Assembly (NCBI GenBank): GCA_035550975.1
Contig: DASZOC010000031.1
Span: 1-64,000 of the forward strand
From: DASZOC01 sp035550975
GTDB taxonomy: Bacteria; Actinomycetota; CADDZG01; WHSQ01
Reading direction: 5' to 3'
Length of the DNA: 64,000 bases
The translations under genes were made by a program, and so were the position numbers. Positions within the stretch are counted from its first letter, which is position 1. Each line of letters starts with the position of its first letter. Below, one piece after another: positions 16,491 through 24,218 of the stretch. The notes under the pieces are model-generated. The model was not told where the DNA came from and made no database searches. It saw only the letters and a program-made list of their open reading frames with translations.

Positions 16491-18178
16491 TCGATGACTG
16501 CGAGTGTCTGTCCCGCGGCGACGGTGTCGCCCGGGCGGACCGCGAGACGTGCGACGCGGCCCGCAACCGACGCGGCGATCGTCGTCTCCATCTTCATGGC
16601 TTCGAGCACCATGAGCGGGTCGCCGACCGCAACTTCGACGCCGTCCTCCGCGAGGACCTTCAGGATCGTGCCCTGCATCGGCGCCGTCACGTCCCCGGTG
16701 CCGGCGAATCCATGCACGGCGGCCGATGCAGACGCCGACATGGCGGGGTTCCATAAGCGGACGGTCGTCCCACCGACGAGGAGGACGTCCTGCGTCTCGC
16801 CCGTCGCGTCCACCGCGTCGCGTGCCAGCGACGCGAGGATGTCACCGTCCTCGACCGTCCGCGTGGTGTGGGTGCCTGCGACGAACGCCTCGTGTTGGAG
16901 CAGTAGCTCGTGCGCGGCGATCGTCGTGGCGACACCTTCGACGACCATCTCGTCGAGCGCCCGCAACATCCGCGCGCGAGCTTGCTCACGGTCGTTGCCC
17001 CAGGTGATCAGCTTCGCGATCAGCGAGTCGTAGGCGCTCGGGACCTCGTCGCCCTGCGCGTAGCCGGAGTCGACCCTCACGCCCAGCCCGTTGGGCTCGA
17101 CGTAACGCGTGATCGTGCCTGGCGTGGGGACGAAGCCCGCTGCGGGGTCTTCCGCGTTGATGCGGCATTCGATCGAGTGACCCTGCATCCGAGCTTCGAC
17201 GTGGGCTTGATCGAGATCGAGCGCGTCACCGGACGCGATGTCCAATTGGCACGCGACCAGATCGATCCCGAGCAGCTCCTCGGTGACCGTGTGCTCGACC
17301 TGCAGACGCGCGTTCACTTCGAGGAAGTAGAAGTCGCCACGTTCGTCGACGAGCATCTCCACGGTCCCGGCGTTCACGTAGCCGCTCGCGATCGACAACG
17401 CCACCGCGGCCTTCCCCATATCGCCCATCCGGTCGGCGAACCGCGGCGGCGGCGTCTCTTCGATCAGCTTCTGGTGACGTCGCTGCAACGAGCAGTCCCT
17501 GACCCCCAGCCACAGCGCGTCGGTCGGCGACGGCGCCAGCAGCTGCACCTCGAGATGCTTCGGAGCCTCCAGGTATCTCTCGACGAACACCTCTTCGGAG
17601 CCGAAATACGCCTGTGCCTCGCGGCGGGCCGATGCGAAGGCGCCTGAGATCTCCCCTTGGCTGCGCGCGACCTTGAGGCCGCGGCCGCCACCGCCCCCCG
17701 ATGCCTTGATCGCGACGGGGAATCCGTGCTCGCGGGCGAACTCGGCGATCGTTTCGGGATCGGCGATCGGTGCGGTGATGCCCGGCACGACCGGTACCCC
17801 CGCGTCCTCGGCGATCCGGCGCGCACCGATCTTGTCTCCGACGGCGGTGATCGCGGCCGGTGGCGGCCCGACCCACACCAAACCCGCGTCTTCGACCGCC
17901 TGCGCGAACGCGGCGCTCTCGGACAGGAACCCGTAGCCGGGGTGGATCGCCTGCGCTCCGGTCGAGATCGCCGCATCGATGACGGCGGCCGCATCGAGGT
18001 ACGTCTCCGTAGGCGCTACGCCCGGTAGGTGGACGGCTTCGTGTGCCATCGCGACATGACGTGAGGCCGCATCGACATCGGAATGGACGGCGACGCACCT
18101 CACGCCGCGCTCGCGGCACGTTCGCGCTATGCGTACCGCGATCTCGCCCCGGTTGGCGATCAGGATCTTGTCGAACAT
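16487..18178 (-). CDS. Acyl-CoA carboxylase alpha chain (biotin carboxylase + biotin carrier), MCC/PCC type
   Basis: This 563-residue protein has an N-terminal ATP-grasp biotin carboxylase (MFDKILIANRGEIAVRIAR start; KASGGGGGRGLK ATP loop; EVNARLQVEHTVTE) and a C-terminal biotinyl domain with EAMKMET, in which the Lys is biotinylated. It lacks the length of a full BT linker domain seen in 650-residue chains. It would carboxylate biotin with ATP and bicarbonate for the carboxyltransferase three genes upstream. Neighbours (HMG-CoA lyase, hydratase) favour 3-methylcrotonyl-CoA carboxylase; propionyl- or acetyl-CoA cannot be excluded. It starts directly after the lyase stop. Confidence 0.85.
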   Translation of the reverse strand: MFDKILIANRGEIAVRIARTCRERGVRCVAVHSDVDAASRHVAMAHEAVHLPGVAPTETYLDAAAVIDAAISTGAQAIHPGYGFLSESAAFAQAVEDAGLVWVGPPPAAITAVGDKIGARRIAEDAGVPVVPGITAPIADPETIAEFAREHGFPVAIKASGGGGGRGLKVARSQGEISGAFASARREAQAYFGSEEVFVERYLEAPKHLEVQLLAPSPTDALWLGVRDCSLQRRHQKLIEETPPPRFADRMGDMGKAAVALSIASGYVNAGTVEMLVDERGDFYFLEVNARLQVEHTVTEELLGIDLVACQLDIASGDALDLDQAHVEARMQGHSIECRINAEDPAAGFVPTPGTITRYVEPNGLGVRVDSGYAQGDEVPSAYDSLIAKLITWGNDREQARARMLRALDEMVVEGVATTIAAHELLLQHEAFVAGTHTTRTVEDGDILASLARDAVDATGETQDVLLVGGTTVRLWNPAMSASASAAVHGFAGTGDVTAPMQGTILKVLAEDGVEVAVGDPLMVLEAMKMETTIAASVAGRVARLAVRPGDTVAAGQTLAVIE

Positions 18179-19102
18179 CTACGCCGAGACCCTGCCCGCG
18201 ACATCCCACCGAGGACCGGCCTTCAACAGCTTCCCCGGTAGCTCACCTTCGATGAACGACTGCGCCATGCGCGCGGCCTCGAGCAGACGATCGAGGTCGA
18301 TGCCGGTCGCGATCTCCATGTCGTGGAGCATGTGTACGAGATCCTCGGTCGCGATGTTGCCGGTCGCGCCTTGCGCGAAGGGGCTTCCGCCCATGCCGCC
18401 TATCGATGCGTCGAAGTAGTCGACACCGAGCTCGAGCGCCGTCACGACGTTCGCAAGACCGGTGCCGCGCGTGTCGTGGAAGTGCATGTTGAGGGCGAGC
18501 TCGGGAAGCGCGCCACGAACCGCATCGACTACCTCGCGCACCCGACGCGGCGTCGCCATCCCGGTGGTGTCTCCGTACGACAGGCCCCTGATCCCTATGT
18601 CCCACATGCGCTGCGATACGTCCACGACGCGCGACGGCGGGACATCGCCCTCATAGGGACAGCCGAACGCGGTAGAGATCGTCCCTTCGACGGGGATCTC
18701 AGCTTCACGCGCGATGGCGGCGACTGCCGCGACATCCTCGAACGACTCGTCGGTCGTCTTGCGCACGTTCTTGAGGTTGTAGGAGTCGGACGCCGCGGTG
18801 AACACCTGCAACGCGTCGACGCCGAGCTCGGCGGCGATCTCGGCACCTTTGCGGTTCGGGACGAGCGCCGAGTACACGACTCCTTCTTCGTGCACGAAGC
18901 CGTTCCAGACGTCGCGAGCGTCCGCCATCTGCGGCACCGCCTTCGGCGAGACGATCGAGATCGCCTCGATGTAGCGCAGCCCGGTCTGCGAGAGCGCGTC
19001 GATCAACGCGACCTTGTCGGCGGTCGCGACGTCGCTCTTCTCACTCTGGATCCCGTCACGCGGCCCTACCTCGCGGATCCGGACGGCTGCGGGGTATGTC
19101 AC
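18179..19102 (-). CDS. Hydroxymethylglutaryl-CoA lyase
   Basis: This 307-residue TIM-barrel lyase cleaves HMG-CoA to acetoacetate and acetyl-CoA, the last step of leucine breakdown. Motifs: REVGPRDGIQSEK (metal Asp and catalytic Arg), FGCPYEGDV, NMHFHDTRGTGLAN (metal-binding HxH), and the signature GGMGGSPFAQGATGN; the loop Cys common in HMG-CoA lyases (GGCPYA..) is replaced here by GGSPFA. GTG 19102 overlaps the hydratase stop (GTGA). It is the best marker that the operon is liu-like. A related DRE-TIM lyase activity on another 3-hydroxy-acyl-CoA is possible given the Cys change. Confidence 0.85.
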   Translation of the reverse strand: MTYPAAVRIREVGPRDGIQSEKSDVATADKVALIDALSQTGLRYIEAISIVSPKAVPQMADARDVWNGFVHEEGVVYSALVPNRKGAEIAAELGVDALQVFTAASDSYNLKNVRKTTDESFEDVAAVAAIAREAEIPVEGTISTAFGCPYEGDVPPSRVVDVSQRMWDIGIRGLSYGDTTGMATPRRVREVVDAVRGALPELALNMHFHDTRGTGLANVVTALELGVDYFDASIGGMGGSPFAQGATGNIATEDLVHMLHDMEIATGIDLDRLLEAARMAQSFIEGELPGKLLKAGPRWDVAGRVSA

Positions 19103-19869
19103 CGGTTCTTCCACTCCGGCGAGCGCTTCTCGTTGAACGCCGCGATCCCCTCGGTTCGGTCCTCCGACGCGATCACCACCGTCCACGCGTCGTGCTCGGC
19201 CTCCAGACCCTCTTCGAGCGGGATCGCAGCGTCGATGGCACGCTTCGCCTCGCGCAGCGCAACCGGGGACGACCTGCAGAGATCGCGGGCCGTTTGCAGC
19301 AGCGCGTCGTCCAGACGCTCACGGGCGACGACGTCGCTGACGAGGCCGAGCCGCTGAGCCGCGGCCGCGTCGATCTGCTTCCCGGCGAAGATGAGCTCCT
19401 TCGCGCGCGAGGTCCCGACCTTGCGCGTCAGCAGTTGGGTGCCGCCGCCCGCAGGGATGAGTCCGACCCGCGTCTCGGGCAAACCGATCATGGTTCCCTC
19501 CGCGGCAACGATCAGGTCGCAGGACAACGCCAGCTCGCACCCGCCACCCAGCGCGAAGCCGAATATCCCCGCGATCGTCGGTTGTGGGACCGACCGTACC
19601 GCCTCGAACATCCCGCGAACCTGGTTGCGGTTGGCGTAGAAATCCTGCAACGAGAAGCCCGCTCGCTCCTTGAGGTCGGCGCCCACGCAGAAGGCCTTCG
19701 ACCCTTCCGCTCGCAACACGACCACCCACACGTCGCCGTCGGCGGACACGTCTTCCATCGCGCCTGCGATGTCGTCCGCCATCGCGCCGGAGATCGCGTT
19801 GAGCGCGTCCGGGCGGTTCAGAGAGACGACGCCGGTGTGGCCGTCGACGCGGGAAGTGACGAAGCTCAA
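19099..19869 (-). CDS. Enoyl-CoA hydratase/isomerase family protein (probable methylglutaconyl-CoA hydratase)
   Basis: This 256-residue crotonase-fold enzyme shows SLNRPDALNAIS, oxyanion-hole region AFCVGADLKER, and FGFALGGGCELALSCDL, with a likely catalytic Glu in LPETRVGLIPAGGGTQ. The TTG start at 19869 overlaps the TGA of the carboxyltransferase (TTGA), and the long upstream reading frame is only the antiphase of that gene. The position between carboxyltransferase and HMG-CoA lyase suggests hydration of 3-methylglutaconyl-CoA, as LiuC does; this is contextual. It is 256 residues, the usual length for the family. Confidence 0.85.
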   Translation of the reverse strand: MSFVTSRVDGHTGVVSLNRPDALNAISGAMADDIAGAMEDVSADGDVWVVVLRAEGSKAFCVGADLKERAGFSLQDFYANRNQVRGMFEAVRSVPQPTIAGIFGFALGGGCELALSCDLIVAAEGTMIGLPETRVGLIPAGGGTQLLTRKVGTSRAKELIFAGKQIDAAAAQRLGLVSDVVARERLDDALLQTARDLCRSSPVALREAKRAIDAAIPLEEGLEAEHDAWTVVIASEDRTEGIAAFNEKRSPEWKNR

Positions 19870-21410
19870 ACCGGGGGGACCCCGTGGCGGCGGTCCGAGA
19901 AGTGCCGGTCCTTCCGTTCTGCATTCGCGAGCCGCCGCACGAGCTCGGCCCGCAGGTCGTCGGGCTGCACTACCGCGTCGATCACGTTCTCCGACGCCAG
20001 GTGGACGAGGTCGATGTCGGCCTCGTACTCGGCCCTCTTTGCGGCGATGAAGGCGGCGCGTTCTTCCGGATCTTCGATCGCCTGGATCTTGTTGAAATAC
20101 ACCGCGTTGATCGCCGGCTCCGGCCCCATCACCGCGATGCGAGCGGTAGGAAGCGCGATCGTGGCGTCGGGCTCGAAACCCGGTCCGGCCATCGCGTAGA
20201 GGCCGGCGCCGTATGCCTTGCGGACGACGACGCAGAACTTCGGCACGGTCGCCTCGGACACCGCCGTGATCATCTTTGCGCCGTGGCGGATCATGCCCTG
20301 GCGCTCCACGGCCGTTCCGATCATGAAACCGGGGACGTCCGACAGGAACACCAGCGGGATGTTGAACGCGTCGCACAGCCAGATGAACCGCGCGGCCTTG
20401 TCCGACGAGTCGACGAACAGCACGCCGCCCTTCTGCGCGGGCTGGTTCGCAACGATGCCGATGGCGCGGCCCGCGATGCGGGCGAGCCCCGTGATCAGCT
20501 CCTTCGCGAAGTCCGGCTTGACCTCGAAGAAGGACGCATCGTCGGCCACGCCCGCGATGAACGAGTACATGTCGAACGCGCGGCTCTCATCCTCGGGAAC
20601 GATCGCGGCAAGCGACCCCGTGTACGCGGGGCCACGTGCTTCCACCAGGGGCGGGTCATCGCGCCAGCTCTGTGGGAAGTACGAGAGGTAGCCCTTGGCG
20701 GCTTCGATCGCGGCCTTGTCGTCGGCGACGACCATGTCGCCGCAGCCCGAGACCTCGCAGTGCATGCGGGCGCCGCCCATCTCTTCGAGCGTCACCTTCT
20801 CGCCGATGACCTCCTCGGCCATCCGCGGCGACCCCAGGTACATCGATGCGTTGCCGTCGACCATGAAGACGACGTCGCAGAAGGCCGGGATATAGGCGCC
20901 ACCCGCGGCCGAAGGCCCGAACAAACAGCACACCTGCGGAACGTGACCCGACGCCTGGACCTGGTTGTAGAAGATCTTCCCGGCCCCCCTCCGGCCGGGG
21001 AACAGGTCGACCTGGTCGGTGATCCTGGCTCCGGCGGAGTCCACGAGGTAGACCATCGGGTGCTCGTGCCGTCGGGCCAGCTCGATGATCCGGATGATCT
21101 TCTCGACCGTGCGGGCGCCCCACGAACCTGCCTTGACGGTCGGGTCGTTGGCCATGACCGCGACCGGTCTCCCGTCGACGGCTCCAACGCCGGTGACGAC
21201 GCCGTCGGCGGGAAGGTCGCCGGCGAGCGCGTTCACGAGGAGGCCGTCCTCCACGAAACCGTCCGCCGAGTCGAGCAGCAGCTCGAGCCGGTCGCGCACG
21301 AAGAGCTTGCCCTGCTGCGCGAGCTTCTCGTGGTACTTGGGCGGGCCTCCCGCGAGCGCCCGGCCGGTCTCCTCGGCGAGGTCGCGCTTGTGGTGGAGGG
21401 GCTCGGTCAC
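19866..21410 (-). CDS. Acyl-CoA carboxylase carboxyltransferase (beta) subunit
   Basis: This 514-residue double-crotonase carboxyltransferase of the PCC/MCC beta family has SAGARITDQVDLFPG, FGPSAAGGAYIPAF, EEMGGARMH, and VDSSDKAARFIWLCDAFNIPLVF motifs. It moves carboxyl from biotin to an acyl-CoA, probably 3-methylcrotonyl-CoA given the downstream hydratase and HMG-CoA lyase. It is first in the operon; the GTG start lies 6 nt after a TAGGAT hexamer with no ribosome site, so the mRNA is probably leaderless. Confidence 0.86.
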   Translation of the reverse strand: MTEPLHHKRDLAEETGRALAGGPPKYHEKLAQQGKLFVRDRLELLLDSADGFVEDGLLVNALAGDLPADGVVTGVGAVDGRPVAVMANDPTVKAGSWGARTVEKIIRIIELARRHEHPMVYLVDSAGARITDQVDLFPGRRGAGKIFYNQVQASGHVPQVCCLFGPSAAGGAYIPAFCDVVFMVDGNASMYLGSPRMAEEVIGEKVTLEEMGGARMHCEVSGCGDMVVADDKAAIEAAKGYLSYFPQSWRDDPPLVEARGPAYTGSLAAIVPEDESRAFDMYSFIAGVADDASFFEVKPDFAKELITGLARIAGRAIGIVANQPAQKGGVLFVDSSDKAARFIWLCDAFNIPLVFLSDVPGFMIGTAVERQGMIRHGAKMITAVSEATVPKFCVVVRKAYGAGLYAMAGPGFEPDATIALPTARIAVMGPEPAINAVYFNKIQAIEDPEERAAFIAAKRAEYEADIDLVHLASENVIDAVVQPDDLRAELVRRLANAERKDRHFSDRRHGVPPV

Positions 21411-21416
21411 GGCCGA

Positions 21417-21422
21417 ATCCTA
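21417..21422 (-). promoter_or_regulatory. -10 hexamer TAGGAT, leaderless promoter of the liu-like operon
   Basis: Read on the minus strand, TAGGAT ends 6 nt before the GTG at 21410. That spacing would place transcription start at or within 1-2 nt of the GTG. No purine-rich ribosome site is present between. Confidence 0.5.
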
Positions 21423-21466
21423 CGGCCGCTACAGGGAACGACCGGAGGCTGTCGAACCGTCTCGTC

Positions 21467-22048
21467 ATGAGAAGGCTCCTATTCCTCGTCGTCGCGGCGG
21501 TCGTGGCGGGCGTGCCGATCGCCGAGGCGGGAGGCAACGTGAAACGGCTGGGGACGGATCCGTCCGGGGATGCGCCACCCGCGATCGATATCGCCTACCT
21601 CGACGTCGGCACGACCCAGGTCGACATCGCCGGACAGCGGACGCCGACGCTGGAGATCCGCCTCGGTCTCAACGGCATGTTGCCGGTGTTCGGCAGTTAC
21701 CCGGAGGTCCCGGCGATGGAATGGATATTCAAAGCGGGCAAGAGGTCGTTCATCGCTGAAGCCGTCGCCGGTCGCAACCCGCGATTCTTCCTTTTCGAGC
21801 TGAAGGGCGATTCGTACGAGCAGCTCCCGAGCCCGACCGGACGCTTCGACACTGCGGGTGGCTTCGCGCAGATCCTGGTTCCGCTGGAGGCGCTCGGTGC
21901 GAAACGAGGCACCGTCCTCACCGGGATCAAGAAGCCCCTCGAGCTCCTAGGCAACTCTGGAGCAGACGTGGACATTCACATCCATCACGCCACCGGAACC
22001 GAATACGTTGACGAGATGACGACGACGAAGTCCTTCACGATCCCGTAG
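21467..22048 (+). CDS. Secreted protein of unknown function
   Basis: A 193-residue protein with an N-terminal signal peptide (MRRLLFLVVAAVVAG, cleavage near AEA at about 21). The mature part looks beta-rich, with a repeated TPTLEIRLGLNG-like strand pattern and a C-terminal DVDIHIHHATGTEYVDEM that includes several His. I do not recognise the family. It is followed after 8 nt by a CopC-like gene and is probably co-transcribed. The His cluster plus a CopC neighbour could hint at copper, but this is weak. Confidence 0.65.
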   Translation: MRRLLFLVVAAVVAGVPIAEAGGNVKRLGTDPSGDAPPAIDIAYLDVGTTQVDIAGQRTPTLEIRLGLNGMLPVFGSYPEVPAMEWIFKAGKRSFIAEAVAGRNPRFFLFELKGDSYEQLPSPTGRFDTAGGFAQILVPLEALGAKRGTVLTGIKKPLELLGNSGADVDIHIHHATGTEYVDEMTTTKSFTIP

Positions 22049-22056
22049 AGGTATCG

Positions 22057-22842
22057 ATGGCAGCAGCATCGCTGCGGCACCTTCGGCTGCTCTTGGCCAT
22101 CGCGGTGGCCTGGCTCTCTCTTGCCGGGCTCGCCTCCGGTCACGCTGCGTATGAAGACTCGACCCCCCGCAACGGCGAGACGGTTTCGTCCCCTCCCGAC
22201 CGGGTGATCGTGGACTTCACGGAACGCATCGTTCCGCAGTCGACGTTGTCGATCTCGGATCCCTGCGGCGCCGAGGTCGACAACAACGATTCGGTTGTCG
22301 TCAACGATCGCATAACGGTCTCGATGTCGGCCGACAAGGAGGGCACCTACACCGTTCGGTTCGCGGTGCAGTCAGCCGTCGACGGGCACAACACCGAAGG
22401 CCAGTTCACGTTCACCTCCTCCGGCGGGTCACCATGCAACAGCGAGCGTCAGGAGAACGAACCCGATGACGGCACACGCGAGCGACGAACAGAGGAGCGA
22501 ACCCGCGAGCAGGATCGCACCGGTACGGAGGGACGCCTTGGGGATGGAGGCCAAGGCTCGCGCGAGGCTGGTTCCGGACGAAGCAGAGATCGGCGGCGTA
22601 ACGATGCCCGGACGAAGGTGGATAACGGTGACCGCGCTGGAGCCACCGCGTCGCTGCGGGACACCGCAGCAGGTGAGGAGGAGCTCGAAGTCAACGATGC
22701 CACGAGCATCTGGGATGGGATCCCGCTCGGGGAGTTCGCCGTCGCTCTTGGTGTTGCCGCATTGATCGGCGCGGCGGGAGGCCGGATCTATGCGGGGATC
22801 ATGGGACCGGTCGACAAGCGATCGGACGAGGTGTCTCGCTAG
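22057..22842 (+). CDS. CopC-domain membrane-anchored protein
   Basis: This 261-residue protein has a signal peptide (cleaved before HAAYEDSTPRNG, so the mature N-terminus would be His as in CopC proteins). A CopC/YobA-like Ig domain follows (residues 29-125; PPDRVIVDFTERI, GTYTVRFAVQSAVDGHNTEGQF with the conserved second His). Then comes a long charged, low-complexity linker rich in Arg, Glu and Asp (130-215) and a C-terminal membrane helix (about 230-255). AGAGG lies 5-6 nt before the ATG. CopC domains bind copper at the outer face; the usual CopD partner is absent here. It ends in a 4-nt convergent overlap with mug. Confidence 0.78.
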   Translation: MAAASLRHLRLLLAIAVAWLSLAGLASGHAAYEDSTPRNGETVSSPPDRVIVDFTERIVPQSTLSISDPCGAEVDNNDSVVVNDRITVSMSADKEGTYTVRFAVQSAVDGHNTEGQFTFTSSGGSPCNSERQENEPDDGTRERRTEERTREQDRTGTEGRLGDGGQGSREAGSGRSRDRRRNDARTKVDNGDRAGATASLRDTAAGEEELEVNDATSIWDGIPLGEFAVALGVAALIGAAGGRIYAGIMGPVDKRSDEVSR

Positions 22843-23393
22843 GCCGTCGCTGCTTCGCGGAGCCTGCTGAACTCACGCACCAGGTCGGGCAGTTGGTAAT
22901 GGGCGTTGAGCCCACTCGGGTTCGGAAGCACCCAGACGCGCGTATGACCGATGCGGAGGGTCTGCTCACCGACGACCGCGGTCCGGTCGCCGAACGCGAC
23001 GCGATACGCCCCTAGACCAAGCACCGCCAAGAACCGTGGCGCATAACGCTCGACTTTGCGCACGAGCGCGGTGCCGCCGGCGCGCAACTCCGTGACGGTC
23101 AGGTCGGCCGCGCCCGGCGTAGTCCGAGCAACGACATTGGTGATCCCGAGAGCGAGCTCGAGCAGCTCCTGCTCTTCGAACGGCGCCAGCTGCCGCGGCG
23201 TGAAACCCGAACCGTATAGCGCAGGCCAGAAACGGTTACCGGGTCTCGCGAAGTGGTGGCCGGTCGCACCCGAATACAATCCGGGGTTGATCCCGCAGAA
23301 CAAAACGCTCAGCCCAGGCGCGATCACGTCGCGGATCGTCTTGTCGCGCGCCGCGTCGAGCTGTTGCCTCGTCGGCCTCACCGGCGCGTTCAC
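22839..23393 (-). CDS. mug: Mismatch-specific uracil/thymine DNA glycosylase, Mug/TDG family
   Basis: This 184-residue glycosylase removes uracil or modified bases from G:U/G:T mismatches. Motif 1 (LFCGINPGLYSGATGHHFARPGNRFW) holds the catalytic-region Asn, and motif 2 is PNPSGLNAHY. The GTG start at 23393 overlaps the birA stop by 4 nt (GTGA), so it is co-transcribed with birA; the longer upstream frame is a shadow of birA. The length is normal for bacterial Mug. Confidence 0.87.
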   Translation of the reverse strand: MNAPVRPTRQQLDAARDKTIRDVIAPGLSVLFCGINPGLYSGATGHHFARPGNRFWPALYGSGFTPRQLAPFEEQELLELALGITNVVARTTPGAADLTVTELRAGGTALVRKVERYAPRFLAVLGLGAYRVAFGDRTAVVGEQTLRIGHTRVWVLPNPSGLNAHYQLPDLVREFSRLREAATA

Positions 23394-24199
23394 GAAGCGC
23401 GGAGCTGTTCGATCTCGCCGACCTGGATCCTGACGGCTCCCTCGTCCGTTGCCAGCATCAAGGCCGCGTCGTCGTCGAACCGCTCCGCGCGTCCGGTGGC
23501 TATAGCGCCATCCGCGTGGCGGATCGTCACGTCGCGACCCAGCACGCACGACAGCTCGCTCGCAGCGTCGAGCACCGCGGCGGGATCGCCGGTGATCGAG
23601 GGATACAGAAGCTCGATCTCGCGCAGGATCGCCGCGAGCAACCGCGCCCGCTCCGGGACGCACGCGCCGCGCGTTCTTGCGGCTTCGGTCGCGAGGCTCG
23701 ATGCGGTCGTACCAAGGTCGTCGGGGATATCGGCGGCGGTGAGGTGGACGTTGATGCCGATACCGCAGACGGCCACGGTGATCTTTCCGGCGATCATGCT
23801 CGACTCGACGAGCAGGCCCGCGAGCTTGCGTCCCTCCAACACGACGTCGTTCGGCCACTTCACCTGGACCGCCAGCCGGGACGTCGCGCGGATGGCGCGC
23901 GCACAAGCAACGCCGAGGCCCGCGGTCAACAAGCCATGCCGGGCGGCCTCGAGGTCGGGCCGGAGGATCAACGAGAACTGCAGCAGCTTGCGCGGCGCGG
24001 AGAACCACGTACGGCCCCACCTCCCGCGTCCTCCCGTTTGGTGGTCCGTGACCACGACGGAACCGTGAGGTGCACCCCGCGCCGCCCAGTCAGATGCTTC
24101 CGTGTTCGTCGACCCGATCGCGTCGAAGTAACGGATGTGAACACCGAACGTGCCCGACAGAGACGCCTTGATCTGGTCGACGCCGAGCTCGTCTGGCAT
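23390..24199 (-). CDS. birA: Biotin--[acetyl-CoA-carboxylase] ligase
   Basis: A 269-residue group I (no DNA-binding domain) biotin protein ligase. Motifs: GSTNTEASDWA, the biotinyl-AMP loop GGRGRWGRTW, VKWPNDVVLEGRKLAGLL, and GIGINVHLT, with a small SH3-like C-terminal domain. It would biotinylate the EAMKM lysines of the carboxylase chains encoded here. ATG 24199 is 6 nt from TATCCT, with no ribosome site; a longer frame to 24343 has no support. It shares a symmetrical promoter with the divergent carboxylase gene. Confidence 0.88.
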   Translation of the reverse strand: MPDELGVDQIKASLSGTFGVHIRYFDAIGSTNTEASDWAARGAPHGSVVVTDHQTGGRGRWGRTWFSAPRKLLQFSLILRPDLEAARHGLLTAGLGVACARAIRATSRLAVQVKWPNDVVLEGRKLAGLLVESSMIAGKITVAVCGIGINVHLTAADIPDDLGTTASSLATEAARTRGACVPERARLLAAILREIELLYPSITGDPAAVLDAASELSCVLGRDVTIRHADGAIATGRAERFDDDAALMLATDEGAVRIQVGEIEQLRAS

Positions 24200-24200
24200 A

Positions 24201-24215
24201 TCCGTAGGATACGGA
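24201..24215. promoter_or_regulatory. Symmetrical bidirectional promoter for birA and accC
   Basis: Only 19 nt separate the divergent start codons. TCCGTA-gga-TACGGA is a perfect palindrome; within it TAGGAT (24205-24210, plus strand) and TATCCT (24206-24211, minus strand) overlap as mirror -10 hexamers, 8 nt and 6 nt from their respective ATGs. Both mRNAs would be leaderless. It could alternatively, or also, be a repressor site. Confidence 0.5.
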
Positions 24216-24218
24216 GCG

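Noticed and set aside
16487..16754. An 88-residue N-terminal extension of the membrane protein
   Set aside because: The segment is an Arg/Gly-rich shadow of the biotinyl domain. GTG 16490 overlapping the stop of the upstream gene is the natural start.
19884..21470. A 528-codon open frame on the plus strand
   Set aside because: It is antisense to the carboxyltransferase beta gene and shows only antiphase composition.
22490..22720. A frameshift in the CopC-like gene
   Set aside because: The Arg/Glu-rich middle looks odd, but the frame stays open into a proper C-terminal membrane helix, so a low-complexity linker is more likely.
22839..24020. Mug as the end of a 393-residue protein
   Set aside because: The N-terminal 200 or so residues are the antiphase of birA. 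The GTGA overlap at 23393 gives a normal-length glycosylase.
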